Under the pieces are notes generated by a model, which was not told the DNA's origin, made no database searches, and was given only the letters and a program-made list of their open reading frames with translations. From assembly GCF_021044885.1 (NCBI RefSeq), contig NZ_JAJNOD010000001.1:310001-374000 (forward strand): DNA of 64,000 nucleotides, read 5' to 3'. Within the stretch, counting starts at the first letter, position 1. The number at the start of each line of letters is the position of its first letter. This document shows, one piece after another, positions 52,044 to 60,650 of the stretch. A program made the position numbers and the translations under genes. Source of the DNA: Microbacterium nymphoidis (GTDB taxonomy: Bacteria > Actinomycetota > Actinomycetes > Actinomycetales > Microbacteriaceae).

Positions 52044-52361
52044 GGCACGAGTCAACTCCCTTTCGTCGCTGACGCCAAGTGTGGGTGACCGTCAGAGTTG
52101 CTCCGGGGAATGCGCCCGGATCGGCGAATGGGGGATCGTTGCTGTCGCCAGGCGCAAGTGGCCGCCGGCGTGTTCAGGTGAAATCACGAGGGAGCGACGA
52201 ATGCGCGGGGCGTCGCACACGCGACGTCCGGGTGACCGGCGGGGGTCACTGCGGTGAACACGCCCGGGATCGACGAATGAGGGGGCCGATTTGCAGAGCG
52301 GTCCTCATCTCATGCATACTAAATGAGTCGCAAGCGAGCCGGAAGGCCGCGAGAGACACTC
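52044..52361 (+). promoter_or_regulatory. Gene-free stretch with tRNA-Glu promoter
   Basis: No gene is supported. TTGCAG (52291-52296) and CATACT (52315-52320) with an 18-base spacer form a likely promoter about 42 bases before tRNA-Glu. Two related segments, CGCCCGGATCGGCGAATGGGG near 52112 and CGCCCGGGATCGACGAATGAGG near 52261, are an imperfect direct repeat, with a shorter third copy (GAGCGACGAATGCGCGGGG) near 52193. Confidence 0.5.
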
Positions 52362-52434
52362 GGCCCCATCGTATAGCGGCCTAGTACGTCGCCCTCTCAC
52401 GGCGGTAACGCGGGTTCGAATCCCGCTGGGGTCA
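52362..52434 (+). tRNA. tRNA-Glu (CTC)
   Basis: A 73-base cloverleaf. The acceptor stem is GGCCCCA with TGGGGTC, and the D-arm is ATCGTATAGCGGCCTAGTAC. The anticodon loop CTCTCAC carries CTC, the stem is TCGCC/GGCGG, and the T-arm is GCGGGTTCGAATCCCGC. A CC follows the discriminator A. A strong terminator lies just downstream. Confidence 0.96.
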
Positions 52435-52440
52435 CCGAGT

Positions 52441-52476
52441 GACGAAGCCCCCGGACAAACGTCCGGGGGCTTCGTC
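52441..52476 (+). terminator. Terminator after tRNA-Glu
   Basis: A perfect 16-bp stem (52441-52456 with 52461-52476) around an AAAC loop, followed by GTTTTCC. It is a classic intrinsic terminator. Confidence 0.93.
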
Positions 52477-52679
52477 GTTTTCCTGGTTATGCACGGCCCG
52501 GGTGGGCTCCGGACGGAAGATCCAGAATGCTCCGGACATCGAATCCGGCGGTGCGTTTTCCCGCTCCCACCCCGCGTGAGAGCTCCCACCCCCGTCCTCG
52601 GCCGGCGGAACCCGGCCGGCGACAGACGTGATCCCGGCCGCCAGGAGGCGAACCGGGATCACCGGAGTGGTGATTGTCG

Positions 52680-53849
52680 TCAGCCCTTCAGCGCCTCGTC
52701 GAGGGCCGCGTCGTCGGCTTCCGCCTCTGCCTCACCGCTGGCCTCCCGTCGGGCACGGCGCCGGTTCTGCACCGCACGGATGATCGGCAGGACGATGAGC
52801 AGGATCACTCCGATCACCACGAGCCACGGAACCGCGAACCCGAGGGCGATCAACAGCGCGTTGCCTGCCGCGATGAGACCGTTCCAGCCGCTCCAGAAAC
52901 CGTCCCCGAAGCCGGCGGGATCCGCCGCCACGGACGTGGACTTCAGGCTCAGGTTCACGGAGAGAGTGGACATCGCGACCTGATCCTGCAGGCTCGCGAG
53001 CTGCTGCTGCAGCGACTCGAGCTCCGCCTGACGCTCCGCCAGTGCGCTCTCCGCCGCGACCAGATCGGCGACCGATCCCGAGGCCTTCATCAGATCCTGT
53101 AGCCGTGCAACCGAGGTGGACAGCGAGTCCACGCGTGCTTGCAGATCCACGGACTGCGCCGTGACATCGGTGCGGTTGACCGATTGCGAGACGACAGTAC
53201 CGAGATCGGCGAGATCCGCGATGGCTGCATCGATATCGGACTCCGGAATGCGCAGCGAGATGTATCCGTAGTCCACCCGCACGTCGGCCGCCAGGGGCTC
53301 GGTCATTCCGCCACCGCTGCCCACGCTCTGGGAGGCCACATAGCCGTCGTGATTCTGGGCGAAGATCGTGAGCTGCGCGGTGGCTGCGGTGATGTCCTCG
53401 ACCTGCAGGCCCACGTCCGCCGTGGTGATGATCTGAGGTTCGACGGGAGTGACGGCGGCGTTCGCGCCCCCTGCGGCACTGGCGTCGCTGCGCAGCGAGG
53501 ACGCCTCCGGCGCGCCCTCGAACGCCTTGCCCGCGTCGACCGCGGCGAGGTCCGGGACGGCGTTTCCGGCCGGCTCGCTCCACGCGGACGAGCCCGCCGA
53601 ACTGTCCTGCGCCACCGTCGAGGCGATCAGCTGAGGACCGACGACAGCGCCGGCGGCGACAACCGCGACGGTGGCCGCGGCGGTCGTCCATCCTGCCGTC
53701 AGCCGACGGCGATGGCGACGTGCGGCGGCGGCGCGCTCCTTCTGCGTCTGCGTCGCGATGCGGGCGAAGACGGCGTCCTCCATCCGGTCGATGGTGGATG
53801 CGTCGAGCTCGGGAAGTTCGGGCTTCGCGAGCGGCGGTGTGGCCTTCAT
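52680..53849 (-). CDS. DUF4349 domain membrane protein, likely sigma-linked
   Basis: A 389-aa protein coded directly after an ECF sigma gene (TGATG overlap of one base). Residues 1-40 are cytoplasmic and helical (IDRMEDAVFARIATQTQKERAA), then one membrane span lies near residues 50-70. A long outer domain with the DUF4349 pattern follows (TADVGLQVEDITAATAQL, a coiled-coil LAERQAELESLQQQLASLQDQV) and then a C-terminal span near residue 340 with a charged tail. The position suggests that the N-terminal part binds the sigma factor, but no ZAS anti-sigma motif is seen. Confidence 0.83.
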   Translation of the reverse strand: MKATPPLAKPELPELDASTIDRMEDAVFARIATQTQKERAAAARRHRRRLTAGWTTAAATVAVVAAGAVVGPQLIASTVAQDSSAGSSAWSEPAGNAVPDLAAVDAGKAFEGAPEASSLRSDASAAGGANAAVTPVEPQIITTADVGLQVEDITAATAQLTIFAQNHDGYVASQSVGSGGGMTEPLAADVRVDYGYISLRIPESDIDAAIADLADLGTVVSQSVNRTDVTAQSVDLQARVDSLSTSVARLQDLMKASGSVADLVAAESALAERQAELESLQQQLASLQDQVAMSTLSVNLSLKSTSVAADPAGFGDGFWSGWNGLIAAGNALLIALGFAVPWLVVIGVILLIVLPIIRAVQNRRRARREASGEAEAEADDAALDEALKG

Positions 53850-54403
53850 CAGCTCTCCGATTCGGTCAGGGTGGTCCGCAGGCGGGTGCGAATGCGGGAG
53901 AGACGGTTTCGGACGACGCCATGGCCGACCGACAGCGAGTCGGCCGCAGCCTGGTAGCCGTAGCCCTCGACGACGCAGAGGCGGAAGATCGCACGGTCGA
54001 TCTCGCTCATCGAGGCGATCTCCTCGGTGATGCGCTCTGCCAGGTCGGCGCCGATCACCTGGTCCTCCACGTCCACGGTGTCGGGCACCGCCTCGTCGAT
54101 CAGCTCGGAGCGGTTCGCGAGGTCCCGCCGACGGGAGCGGAGGCGGTTCGCGGACTGGAAGCGGCAGATGGTTGCTAACCAGGGAAGCAGGGACGAACCC
54201 TGCAGTTCCAGGCCGGCGAGCTTCCGCCACGCCACCACGAACGTCTCCTGGGTGACGTCTTCCGCGTCAGCCGCGTTGGACAGCAGCCCGTAGGCGATCC
54301 AGTAGACCGGCCTGACGTACTGCCGGTACAGCCGCTGAAAGGCGTGTTCGCTGCCTCCCGCGGCCGCAGCCACGAGGTCGGCATCGTCGAGTACTGCCTC
54401 CAC
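53849..54403 (-). CDS. ECF RNA polymerase sigma factor
   Basis: A 184-aa group 4 sigma factor. Region 2 spans about residues 20-85 (AFQRLYRQYVRPVYWIAYGL, then AEDVTQETFVVAWRKL), and region 4 about 125-175 (MSEIDRAIFRLCVVEGYGYQAAADSL). The start is 54403. It is coupled to the DUF4349 protein, giving an envelope-sensing pair. The regulon cannot be predicted from this window. Confidence 0.93.
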   Translation of the reverse strand: MEAVLDDADLVAAAAGGSEHAFQRLYRQYVRPVYWIAYGLLSNAADAEDVTQETFVVAWRKLAGLELQGSSLLPWLATICRFQSANRLRSRRRDLANRSELIDEAVPDTVDVEDQVIGADLAERITEEIASMSEIDRAIFRLCVVEGYGYQAAADSLSVGHGVVRNRLSRIRTRLRTTLTESES

Positions 54404-54514
54404 GCGCCCTCCTTCTGTTGTCTCTCACCTGACAGTGTGCCGGTGGCAGATATCGTCTCAGACTCCGCTGTCCCGATCCGTGCACTGCGTCGCGGCGGCA
54501 CGCGGATCACACGC

Positions 54515-54643
54515 TAGAATCGACGAAGCGAGGGGGAGTATCCCGTAAACGCGCCATCGTCATCACGAGCTCCGGCTCCGGTTGCGCACCGCTCATCGAG
54601 CGGGGGAGAGACTTTCGGTCATTTCGTCAACCTCCGAAAGGCC
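54515..54643 (+). ncRNA. yybP-ykoY-type (manganese) riboswitch before terC
   Basis: TAGAAT (54515-54520) is a good -10 box. The transcript from about 54527 contains GAGGGGGAGTA, CGTCATCACG, CTCATCGAGCGGGGGAGAGAC and a CTTTCGG/CCGAAAGG hairpin just before the start codon. The GGGGAGTA element, the position before a TerC gene and the terminal hairpin fit the yybP-ykoY family, which binds Mn2+ and turns on exporters. The secondary structure was judged by eye only. Confidence 0.68.
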
Positions 54644-54646
54644 TCC

Positions 54647-55690
54647 GTGATCTCCACGACCTTCCTTCCCCTGCAGAATGTTCTGCTCGAACTGCCGCCG
54701 CTCTTCGAGATCGGATCACTCGTCGTCCTGGTGCTGATCCTCGTGGCGGATCTCCTGCTGGTCCTCAAGCGCCCGCACATCCCCTCGACGAAGGAGTCGA
54801 CCCTGTGGGTCGTCTTCTATGTGACCTTGGCGCTGATCTTCGCGGTGCTGATCTGGATCTTCGCCGACGGCGAGCACGCGGGTCAGTTCATCGCCGGCTG
54901 GCTCACCGAGTACAGCCTCTCGATCGACAACCTCTTCGTCTTCGTGCTCATCATGACGCAGTTCAAGGTGCCGCGCCGCTATCAGCAGGAGGTGCTGATG
55001 GTGGGCATCATCATCGCGCTGATCCTGCGCGCAGCCTTCATCCTGCTCGGCTCCGCCGTGATCGAGCGCTGGTCGTGGATCTTCTACATCTTCGGCGCCT
55101 TCCTCCTCTACACGGCCATCAAGCAGGCGCTGGAGAACTCCTCCGACGACGAGGAGGAAAAGGAGAGCTTCGTGGTGCGCCTCGTGCGCCGGGTCATCCC
55201 CGTCACCGACGAGTTCGACGGTGCGAAGATCACCACCCGCATCGACGGCCGTCGGTACTTCACGCCGATGATCATCGTCTTCATCGCGATCGGCGTGACG
55301 GACCTGCTGTTCGCGATCGACTCCATCCCTGCGATCTTCGGTATCACCACGAGCCCGTTCATCGTCTTCACGGCCAACCTGTTCGCGCTCATGGGCCTGC
55401 GCCAGCTCTACTTCCTGCTGGGCGATCTCCTCGAGCGCCTGCGTTACCTGCACTACGGCATCGCGGCCATCCTGGCGTTCATCGGCGTGAAGCTCGTCTT
55501 CCACGCGATGCACGAGAACACGGTTCCGTTCCTCAATGGCGGACAGCCCTTCGAATGGGCGCCGGAGATCAGCACGTGGACGTCGCTCATCGTGATCGTC
55601 GCATCGATGGCCATCGCCACGATCGCCAGCCTGATCGCGTCGGGCCGTGAGCGTCGTGTCGCGGCGCGTAACGTCGAATCGCTGGACTGA
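54647..55690 (+). CDS. TerC family integral membrane protein
   Basis: A 347-aa membrane protein with about eight segments. TerC signature residues are seen in GWLTEYSLSIDNLFVFVLI near residue 85 and FAIDSIPAIFGIT near residue 225, each with a buried Asp. Family members include Alx/MntX-type manganese exporters and proteins that metallate exported enzymes. The putative Mn riboswitch in the leader supports a manganese role. The start is GTG 54647, right after the riboswitch hairpin. A palindromic terminator follows. Confidence 0.9.
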   Translation: MISTTFLPLQNVLLELPPLFEIGSLVVLVLILVADLLLVLKRPHIPSTKESTLWVVFYVTLALIFAVLIWIFADGEHAGQFIAGWLTEYSLSIDNLFVFVLIMTQFKVPRRYQQEVLMVGIIIALILRAAFILLGSAVIERWSWIFYIFGAFLLYTAIKQALENSSDDEEEKESFVVRLVRRVIPVTDEFDGAKITTRIDGRRYFTPMIIVFIAIGVTDLLFAIDSIPAIFGITTSPFIVFTANLFALMGLRQLYFLLGDLLERLRYLHYGIAAILAFIGVKLVFHAMHENTVPFLNGGQPFEWAPEISTWTSLIVIVASMAIATIASLIASGRERRVAARNVESLD

Positions 55691-55705
55691 CCCGCGGTTC
55701 TTTCA

Positions 55706-55739
55706 CACCAGGGCACTCGCCGCGGCGAGTGCCCTGGTG
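55706..55739 (+). terminator. Terminator after terC
   Basis: A perfect 34-base palindrome (17-base arms 55706-55722 and 55723-55739). As RNA it forms a long GC-rich hairpin with a small CGCG-centred loop, separating terC from the osmoprotectant operon. Confidence 0.82.
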
Positions 55740-55769
55740 CGTGTCGGTGGTCCGTGATTGGCTTTAGCG

Positions 55770-56606
55770 GTGATCGAATACCGCGCAGTCCACAAGGAGT
55801 ATCCCGACGGCACCGTGGCAGTCGTCGACTTCTCTCTGGTGATCCCGGCACGTCGCACCACCGTCTTCGTGGGCTCGTCCGGGTGTGGCAAGACCACTCT
55901 GCTGCGCATGATCAACCGGATGGTGGATCCTGAATCGGGCACCATCCTCATCGACGGCGAGGACGTCCGGCAGACCGATCCGGTGCGCCTGCGCCGCAGC
56001 ATCGGGTACGTCATGCAGAACGGCGGGCTGATGCCGCACCTCACCGTGCGAGACAACGTGGCCACCGTGCCGATCCTGAACGGGACGTCCCGCGCGCAGG
56101 CGCGGCTTCGGGCGGGCGAGCTGCTGGAACTGGTCGGGCTCGACCCGGATCTCGGTTCCCGTTACCCGGCCCAGCTCTCCGGAGGGCAGCAGCAGCGCGT
56201 CGGGGTGGCGCGCGCCCTGGCCTCGGATCCCAACATCCTGCTGATGGACGAGCCGTTCGCCGCCGTCGACCCGATCGTGCGCGCCGACCTGCAACGCGAG
56301 ACCATGCGCCTGCAGCAGGAACTGGACAAGACCGTGGTGTTCGTCACTCATGACATCGACGAGGCGTTCCTCCTGGGTGACCAGGTCGTGATCCTGCGTC
56401 AGGGCGCCGACGTGGCACAGCTGGGGTCGCCGAGCGAGATCATCGAGGCGCCCGCCGATGACTTCGTCCGTCAGTTCGTCGGCCTCGACGGCGGACGCCG
56501 GAGCCTGCGCGCCAAACACACCCCCGACGGCACCGTGCTGGTGGATGAAGCGGGACGCGCTCACGCCCGCCTCATCGATGACGAGGCGGGCCGGGTGACA
56601 CCATGA
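55770..56606 (+). CDS. Osmoprotectant ABC transporter ATP-binding protein
   Basis: A 278-aa ATPase of the OpuCA/ProV type for import of betaine, choline or related compounds. Walker A is GSSGCGKTT, the signature LSGGQQQRVG, Walker B ILLMDEPF and the switch His is in FVTHDIDEAF. There is no C-terminal CBS pair, as in the short actinobacterial form. GTG 55770 is chosen; a TTG at 55758 is in frame. It starts a four-gene operon with ATGA overlaps. Confidence 0.92.
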   Translation: MIEYRAVHKEYPDGTVAVVDFSLVIPARRTTVFVGSSGCGKTTLLRMINRMVDPESGTILIDGEDVRQTDPVRLRRSIGYVMQNGGLMPHLTVRDNVATVPILNGTSRAQARLRAGELLELVGLDPDLGSRYPAQLSGGQQQRVGVARALASDPNILLMDEPFAAVDPIVRADLQRETMRLQQELDKTVVFVTHDIDEAFLLGDQVVILRQGADVAQLGSPSEIIEAPADDFVRQFVGLDGGRRSLRAKHTPDGTVLVDEAGRAHARLIDDEAGRVTP

Positions 56607-57277
56607 CATGGGTTCTCGACAATCTCGGTCTCATCTGGTCTCTCACGCTCAAGCACGTTGCCCAGTGTGCGCCACCGATCATCCTGGGCTTCCTGCTCGC
56701 CCTTCCCGTTGGCTGGGTGGCGCACCGGTACACGCGAATCCGCGGCGTCGTGCTCAGCGTGGTCGGCGTCCTCTACGCGATCCCGTCCTTCGGGCTCTTC
56801 GCCGTTCTCGCCAGCCTGTTCGGGATCGAGTACCTGTCGCCCACCAACCTGGTGGTCGCGCTGACCATCTACGCCGTCGCGCTCATGACACGGTCGGTGG
56901 CCGACGCGTTCGACTCGGTCGACGATGACGCGCGCCAGGCGGCCACGGCCATCGGCTATAGCCGCGTTCGCCGCTTCTTCACCGTCGAGCTGCCACTGGC
57001 CGGCCCGGTCCTCCTCGCCGGGCTCCGCGTCGCCACGGTCTCCACCGTTGCCCTTGCCACCGTGGGGATCCTGATCGGCGTGGAGAATCTCGGGTATCTG
57101 TTCACCAACGGATCCCAGCGCCGCATCATCGCCGAAGTACTCGCCGGCGTGGTGGCGGTGGGGGTGATGGCCTGGGTGTTCGACCTCCTCCTCGTCGCCC
57201 TCGGCCGCCTCCTGCTGCCGTGGAACAGGCCCGCGCCACGGACGGCGCGTACCCGGCGGGTGGTGGCAGCGGCATGA
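56603..57277 (+). CDS. Osmoprotectant ABC transporter permease 1
   Basis: A 224-aa permease of the OpuCB/ProW type with about five membrane segments. The EAA loop DDDARQAATAIGYSRVRRF lies near residue 110. The start overlaps the ATPase stop by four bases. It pairs with the next permease to form the membrane channel. Confidence 0.92.
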   Translation: MTWVLDNLGLIWSLTLKHVAQCAPPIILGFLLALPVGWVAHRYTRIRGVVLSVVGVLYAIPSFGLFAVLASLFGIEYLSPTNLVVALTIYAVALMTRSVADAFDSVDDDARQAATAIGYSRVRRFFTVELPLAGPVLLAGLRVATVSTVALATVGILIGVENLGYLFTNGSQRRIIAEVLAGVVAVGVMAWVFDLLLVALGRLLLPWNRPAPRTARTRRVVAAA

Positions 57278-57984
57278 ACCTGTTCCTGGAGGCCTTCGCC
57301 TGGATCTTCTCGCCGGATCGCCTGGACGGCGGGGCGCTGTCGCTGCCCGCCAACATCGGGCTGCACCTCTGGTACACGCTGGTGAGCGTGGTGATCGCCG
57401 CGATCATCGCCGTCCCGCTGGGCTGGTGGATCGGCCATACCGGGCGTGGACGCAATGTCGCCGTCGTCATCTCGGGGATGGCGCGGGCGATCCCGTCCCT
57501 CGGACTGGTGATCCTGCTCGTCATGCTGATGGGTGTCGCACTGAAGGGGCCCGCCGCCATCGTCGCCTTCGTTGTTCTCGCGATACCGTCGATCCTGGCG
57601 GGCGCGTACTCCGGAATCGACGCGATCGACCGTCGCACCCTCGATGCGGCACGCGCCGTGGGAATGAACACCTGGCAGGTGCTGTTCCGAGTCGAAGTGC
57701 CCCTCAGCCTTCCCCTGTTGATCGGCGGCCTGCGCGCCGCTGCACTGCAGGTCGTCGCCACGGTCGCCATCGCCGCCTACGTGGGTCTCGGGGGCGTGGG
57801 CTTCTTCATCCTGCAGGGAATCCAGACCCGCCGGTTCGATCAGATCCTGGGTGCGTCCATCGTCGTGGTCGTGCTCGCCCTTGCCATCGACGCGCTGCTG
57901 GCCCTGCTGCAGCGTGTCGTCACCCCCGCGGGTGTTCGCATCCGCCTGACCCAGGCACGCGCCGCAGCCGTGGCCACCGCCTGA
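57274..57984 (+). CDS. Osmoprotectant ABC transporter permease 2
   Basis: A 236-aa permease, OpuCD type, with about six membrane segments. The EAA loop RRTLDAARAVGMNTWQVLF is near residue 120. The ATG at 57274 overlaps the previous stop by four bases. It forms a heterodimer with the previous permease. Confidence 0.92.
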   Translation: MNLFLEAFAWIFSPDRLDGGALSLPANIGLHLWYTLVSVVIAAIIAVPLGWWIGHTGRGRNVAVVISGMARAIPSLGLVILLVMLMGVALKGPAAIVAFVVLAIPSILAGAYSGIDAIDRRTLDAARAVGMNTWQVLFRVEVPLSLPLLIGGLRAAALQVVATVAIAAYVGLGGVGFFILQGIQTRRFDQILGASIVVVVLALAIDALLALLQRVVTPAGVRIRLTQARAAAVATA

Positions 57985-58039
57985 CGCACGTCCCGTCCAC
58001 CAGTAGTTTCGAGAAATCGTCCAACAGATCGGAGCGATC

Positions 58040-58963
58040 ATGAACCTCACACGACGATTCGCCCTCGCCGCCCTCACCGCGGCAGCTCTCGCCCTCGCGG
58101 GCTGCGCCTCCTCAGACCCGCTCGGCGGGTCATCGTCCACGGCGGGAAGCGACCCCTCGGGTTCTGCCGCACCGTCCGGCGCGATCGTGGTCGGCTCGCA
58201 GGCCTACTATTCGAACGAGATCATCGCGGAGATCTACGCGCAGGCGCTGGAAGGCGCAGGCAATACCGTGGAGCGCAAGTTCAACATCGGCCAGCGCGAC
58301 GCCTACATGCCGGCTCTGGAAAGCGGAGAGGTGACACTCTTCCCCGAGTACACCGGAAACCTGCTCCAGTGGCTCGACAAGGACACGACGGCCACCGGTG
58401 ACGACGACGTGTATGCCGCTCTCCAGGCCGCCATGCCGGATTCGCTGACCGTGCTGGATCAGGCGCCGGCCACCGACCAGGACTCCTACACGGTGACGGC
58501 CGCGTTCGCTGCTGAGCACGGGCTCAGCAGCATCGAGGATCTCGCGAAGGTGCCGAACCTCACCCTCGGCGGCCCGCCGGAGCTGCAGGAGCGTCCTTAC
58601 GGCCCGACCGGTCTCAAGTCGATCTACGGTGTGGACGTCACGTTCTCGCCGACCGCCGACACCACGGTCGACGAGCTCGTCGCCGGCGGTATCCAGGTGG
58701 GCAACGTCTACACCGCCGACCCGCGGATCGCGACCGACGACCTCGTGGCGCTGAAGGACACGAAGAACATCTTCCTCGCGTCTCATGTCGTTCCCGTCGT
58801 GAACAAGGACGTGGCTGACAAGGTCGCCGACACCATCAACGCCGTGAGCGCGAAGCTGACGGCGGACGCTCTGCGCGAGCTGAACAAGGAGAGCACGGTG
58901 GACCAGAAGTCCGCTCCGGACATCGCGAAGGCGTGGCTCACCGACCAGGGTCTCGCCGGCTGA
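58040..58963 (+). CDS. Osmoprotectant-binding lipoprotein (OpuAC/OpuCC type)
   Basis: A 307-aa binding lipoprotein: signal MNLTRRFALAALTAAALALAGC with lipid Cys at residue 22 and a Ser/Gly linker. IVVGSQAYYSNEIIAEIYAQAL, FPEYTGNLLQWL and GPTGLKSIYGVDV are family segments of the glycine betaine/carnitine/choline-binding type. It completes the importer operon. The preceding gap of 55 bases carries an RBS-like GGAGCG. Confidence 0.92.
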   Translation: MNLTRRFALAALTAAALALAGCASSDPLGGSSSTAGSDPSGSAAPSGAIVVGSQAYYSNEIIAEIYAQALEGAGNTVERKFNIGQRDAYMPALESGEVTLFPEYTGNLLQWLDKDTTATGDDDVYAALQAAMPDSLTVLDQAPATDQDSYTVTAAFAAEHGLSSIEDLAKVPNLTLGGPPELQERPYGPTGLKSIYGVDVTFSPTADTTVDELVAGGIQVGNVYTADPRIATDDLVALKDTKNIFLASHVVPVVNKDVADKVADTINAVSAKLTADALRELNKESTVDQKSAPDIAKAWLTDQGLAG

Positions 58964-59057
58964 GTTCGCGTGTGGGCTCAACGGCAGCACGGTGGACCTG
59001 ATGTCTGCGGTCTGTCGTCGTCCCGGCATGGCTCGCCGCTGACGCCATGACCGATAA

Positions 59058-59092
59058 CGAACCGCCCCGGTGCCTGGCACCGGGGCGGTTCG
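59058..59092. terminator. Bidirectional terminator between convergent genes
   Basis: Arms 59058-59074 and 59076-59092 are perfectly complementary (17 bases). It lies between the osmoprotectant operon and the convergent PLP enzyme gene and can serve both strands; TGTTCTCT follows on the plus strand. Confidence 0.88.
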
Positions 59093-59112
59093 TGTTCTCT
59101 CGGTGCGAGAGG

Positions 59113-60390
59113 TCAGAGGCCGGCGAGCGCCTGCTCGAGGTCGGCGATGATGTCCCCGACCTCCTCGAGCCCGATCGAGAGGCGGAGGGTACCGTCGAAC
59201 ACGCCCACGGCCGCGCGTTCCTCGGCGGTGCTGTGCACGTGGCTGGTGGTCGCGGGGTGAAGCACCAGGGTCCGGACATCTCCGAGGTGGGTCATGTGCG
59301 TGATCACTCCGACGGAGTTGACGACGTGCTCTGCCGCTGAGCGACCGCCGTGCAGCGTGATCGTGAACACGGAACCGGCGCCACGGGGGAGGATGCGCTG
59401 TCCGAGTTCGTAGTCGGGGTGGGAGGGAAGGCCCACGTAGTCGACGCGCTCCACGGCGGGGTGGGCGTCGAGCCATGCGGCCACTTCTGCCGCCGCCGCA
59501 CTGTGGGCGCGGACGCGCACCGAGAGCGTCTCGGCGCCCTGGCCGATGAGGAACGCGTTGAGGGGGGAGATCGTGGGGCCGAGTCGAGACGAGACGACCT
59601 CGCGGGCATACGTGATCCGGGCGCTGCCGCCGGCGCGCTCCGCGATGCTCGGCTCGCCATGACGGCCCGCGGCGACGAGGTGCGGGGAGCGTGCACCGTC
59701 GCGTGCGGCGTCGAAGTGCCCGCCATCGACCACCACGCCGCCGAGCACCGAGCCCTGTCCGGAGAGGAACTTGCTCGCGGAGTGGATCACGAGGTCGGCG
59801 CCTTCTTCCAGCGGCCGCGACAGGTACGGGGTGGAGAAGGTGCTGTCCACGATGAGAGCGATGCCGTATTCGCGGGCGACCGAGGAGACCAGTGGGACAT
59901 CGAGCAGGAGGTTCGCCGCGTTGGAGATGCTCTCGCCGATGAACGCCACCGTGTTGGGCTGCACGGCATCGCGCCAGGTCTGTGCGTCACGGATGTCGGA
60001 GACGAACGTGGTGGAGATTCCGAGGCGGGCCAGGAAGTCGAGGAACAGGCCGCGCGATCCCTCGTAGATGTGATCCGAACAGACCACGTGATCGCCGGCG
60101 CCGGCCACCGAGAGCACCGCGGTGGACATCGCCGCCTGTCCGGAGGAGACCAGCAGCGCCTGGGTGCCCCCGTCGAGAGCGGCGAGCTTGCGTTCCACCG
60201 CGTCGATGGTCGGGTTGCCGATGCGCGTGTATCCGAACCCCGCGCCCGTGGAGAAGTGGTGCTCGGCCTGCGCGAAGGAGTCGAAGGGGAAGCCGGCGGT
60301 GAGATGGATCGGTACGGCGCGCGGCGTGGCCGTGGCGACGTCGGATCCGGCGTGTACCTGGCGGGTCGAGAACCCGTGCTGATCGCTCAC
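59113..60390 (-). CDS. O-acetylhomoserine sulfhydrylase-like Cys/Met metabolism PLP enzyme
   Basis: A 425-aa enzyme of the Cys/Met metabolism PLP family. The PLP Lys is in HSASKFLSGQG near residue 210; FGYTRIGNPT near 52 and SSGQAAMSTAVL near 82 are the phosphate and stacking regions. Length and the GFSTRQVHAG start fit O-acetylhomoserine aminocarboxypropyltransferase, which makes homocysteine or methionine from O-acetylhomoserine and a sulphur donor. The start is GTG 60390, with GAGAAGGAG upstream. It is divergent from the leu leader; a CCAGA-CGTCA-TCTGG palindrome lies between. Confidence 0.88.
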   Translation of the reverse strand: MSDQHGFSTRQVHAGSDVATATPRAVPIHLTAGFPFDSFAQAEHHFSTGAGFGYTRIGNPTIDAVERKLAALDGGTQALLVSSGQAAMSTAVLSVAGAGDHVVCSDHIYEGSRGLFLDFLARLGISTTFVSDIRDAQTWRDAVQPNTVAFIGESISNAANLLLDVPLVSSVAREYGIALIVDSTFSTPYLSRPLEEGADLVIHSASKFLSGQGSVLGGVVVDGGHFDAARDGARSPHLVAAGRHGEPSIAERAGGSARITYAREVVSSRLGPTISPLNAFLIGQGAETLSVRVRAHSAAAAEVAAWLDAHPAVERVDYVGLPSHPDYELGQRILPRGAGSVFTITLHGGRSAAEHVVNSVGVITHMTHLGDVRTLVLHPATTSHVHSTAEERAAVGVFDGTLRLSIGLEEVGDIIADLEQALAGL

Positions 60391-60495
60391 TGGCGCTCCT
60401 TCTCATCGATCGTGTCTCATCGCACGCACGCCCAGGATTCCAGGTGGGACGCGCAAACCGATCATCGTGTGACAGCGCGTGACAGGAAGTGACGG

Positions 60496-60510
60496 CCAGA
60501 CGTCATCTGG
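60496..60510. promoter_or_regulatory. Palindrome in metabolic intergenic region
   Basis: CCAGA (60496-60500) and TCTGG (60506-60510) flank CGTCA. Nearby, GTGACA-like units recur at 10-11 base intervals (60471-60491). The place, upstream of a sulphur amino acid gene, fits a regulator site, but the protein is unknown. Confidence 0.3.
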
Positions 60511-60584
60511 GCAGCCCGGTTCTGCGTTACGCACGGAGCACGGGCGCGGTCCGTGGTGCTTCACGGCGGTGGTAGCCTCAAAAG

Positions 60585-60635
60585 ATGCGCGCGGGACTGC
60601 TTCTCCTTCTCCGCCGCGACGAGCCCTCGTTCTAG
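60585..60635 (+). CDS. Leucine-rich leader peptide of leuCD attenuator
   Basis: A 16-codon ORF, MRAGLLLLLRRDEPSF, with five consecutive Leu codons (CTG CTT CTC CTT CTC at 60597-60611). TAGCCT at 60573-60578 is a likely -10 box, so the message may be leaderless and begin at or just before the ATG. The next feature is a 10-bp hairpin whose 5' arm lies in the codons just after the Leu run. This is the layout of ribosome-mediated attenuation of leucine synthesis genes. It is too short for ordinary gene finding. Confidence 0.82.
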   Translation: MRAGLLLLLRRDEPSF

Positions 60636-60650
60636 GCCTGCTCGTCGCGG
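60614..60650 (+). promoter_or_regulatory. Attenuator hairpin in leuC leader
   Basis: CCGCGACGAG (60614-60623) pairs perfectly with CTCGTCGCGG (60641-60650). A ribosome stalled on the Leu codons would cover the 5' arm and stop pairing; a ribosome that reads through to the TAG at 60633 and leaves would let it form. A T-run is not seen directly after it, so whether it ends transcription or acts otherwise is open. Confidence 0.65.

Noticed and set aside
60391-60570. SAM riboswitch before the O-acetylhomoserine sulfhydrylase-like gene
   Set aside because: The minus-strand leader lacks the conserved SAM-I, SAM-II and SAM-IV core sequences that I can recognise. Only a palindrome and spaced GTGAC units are seen.
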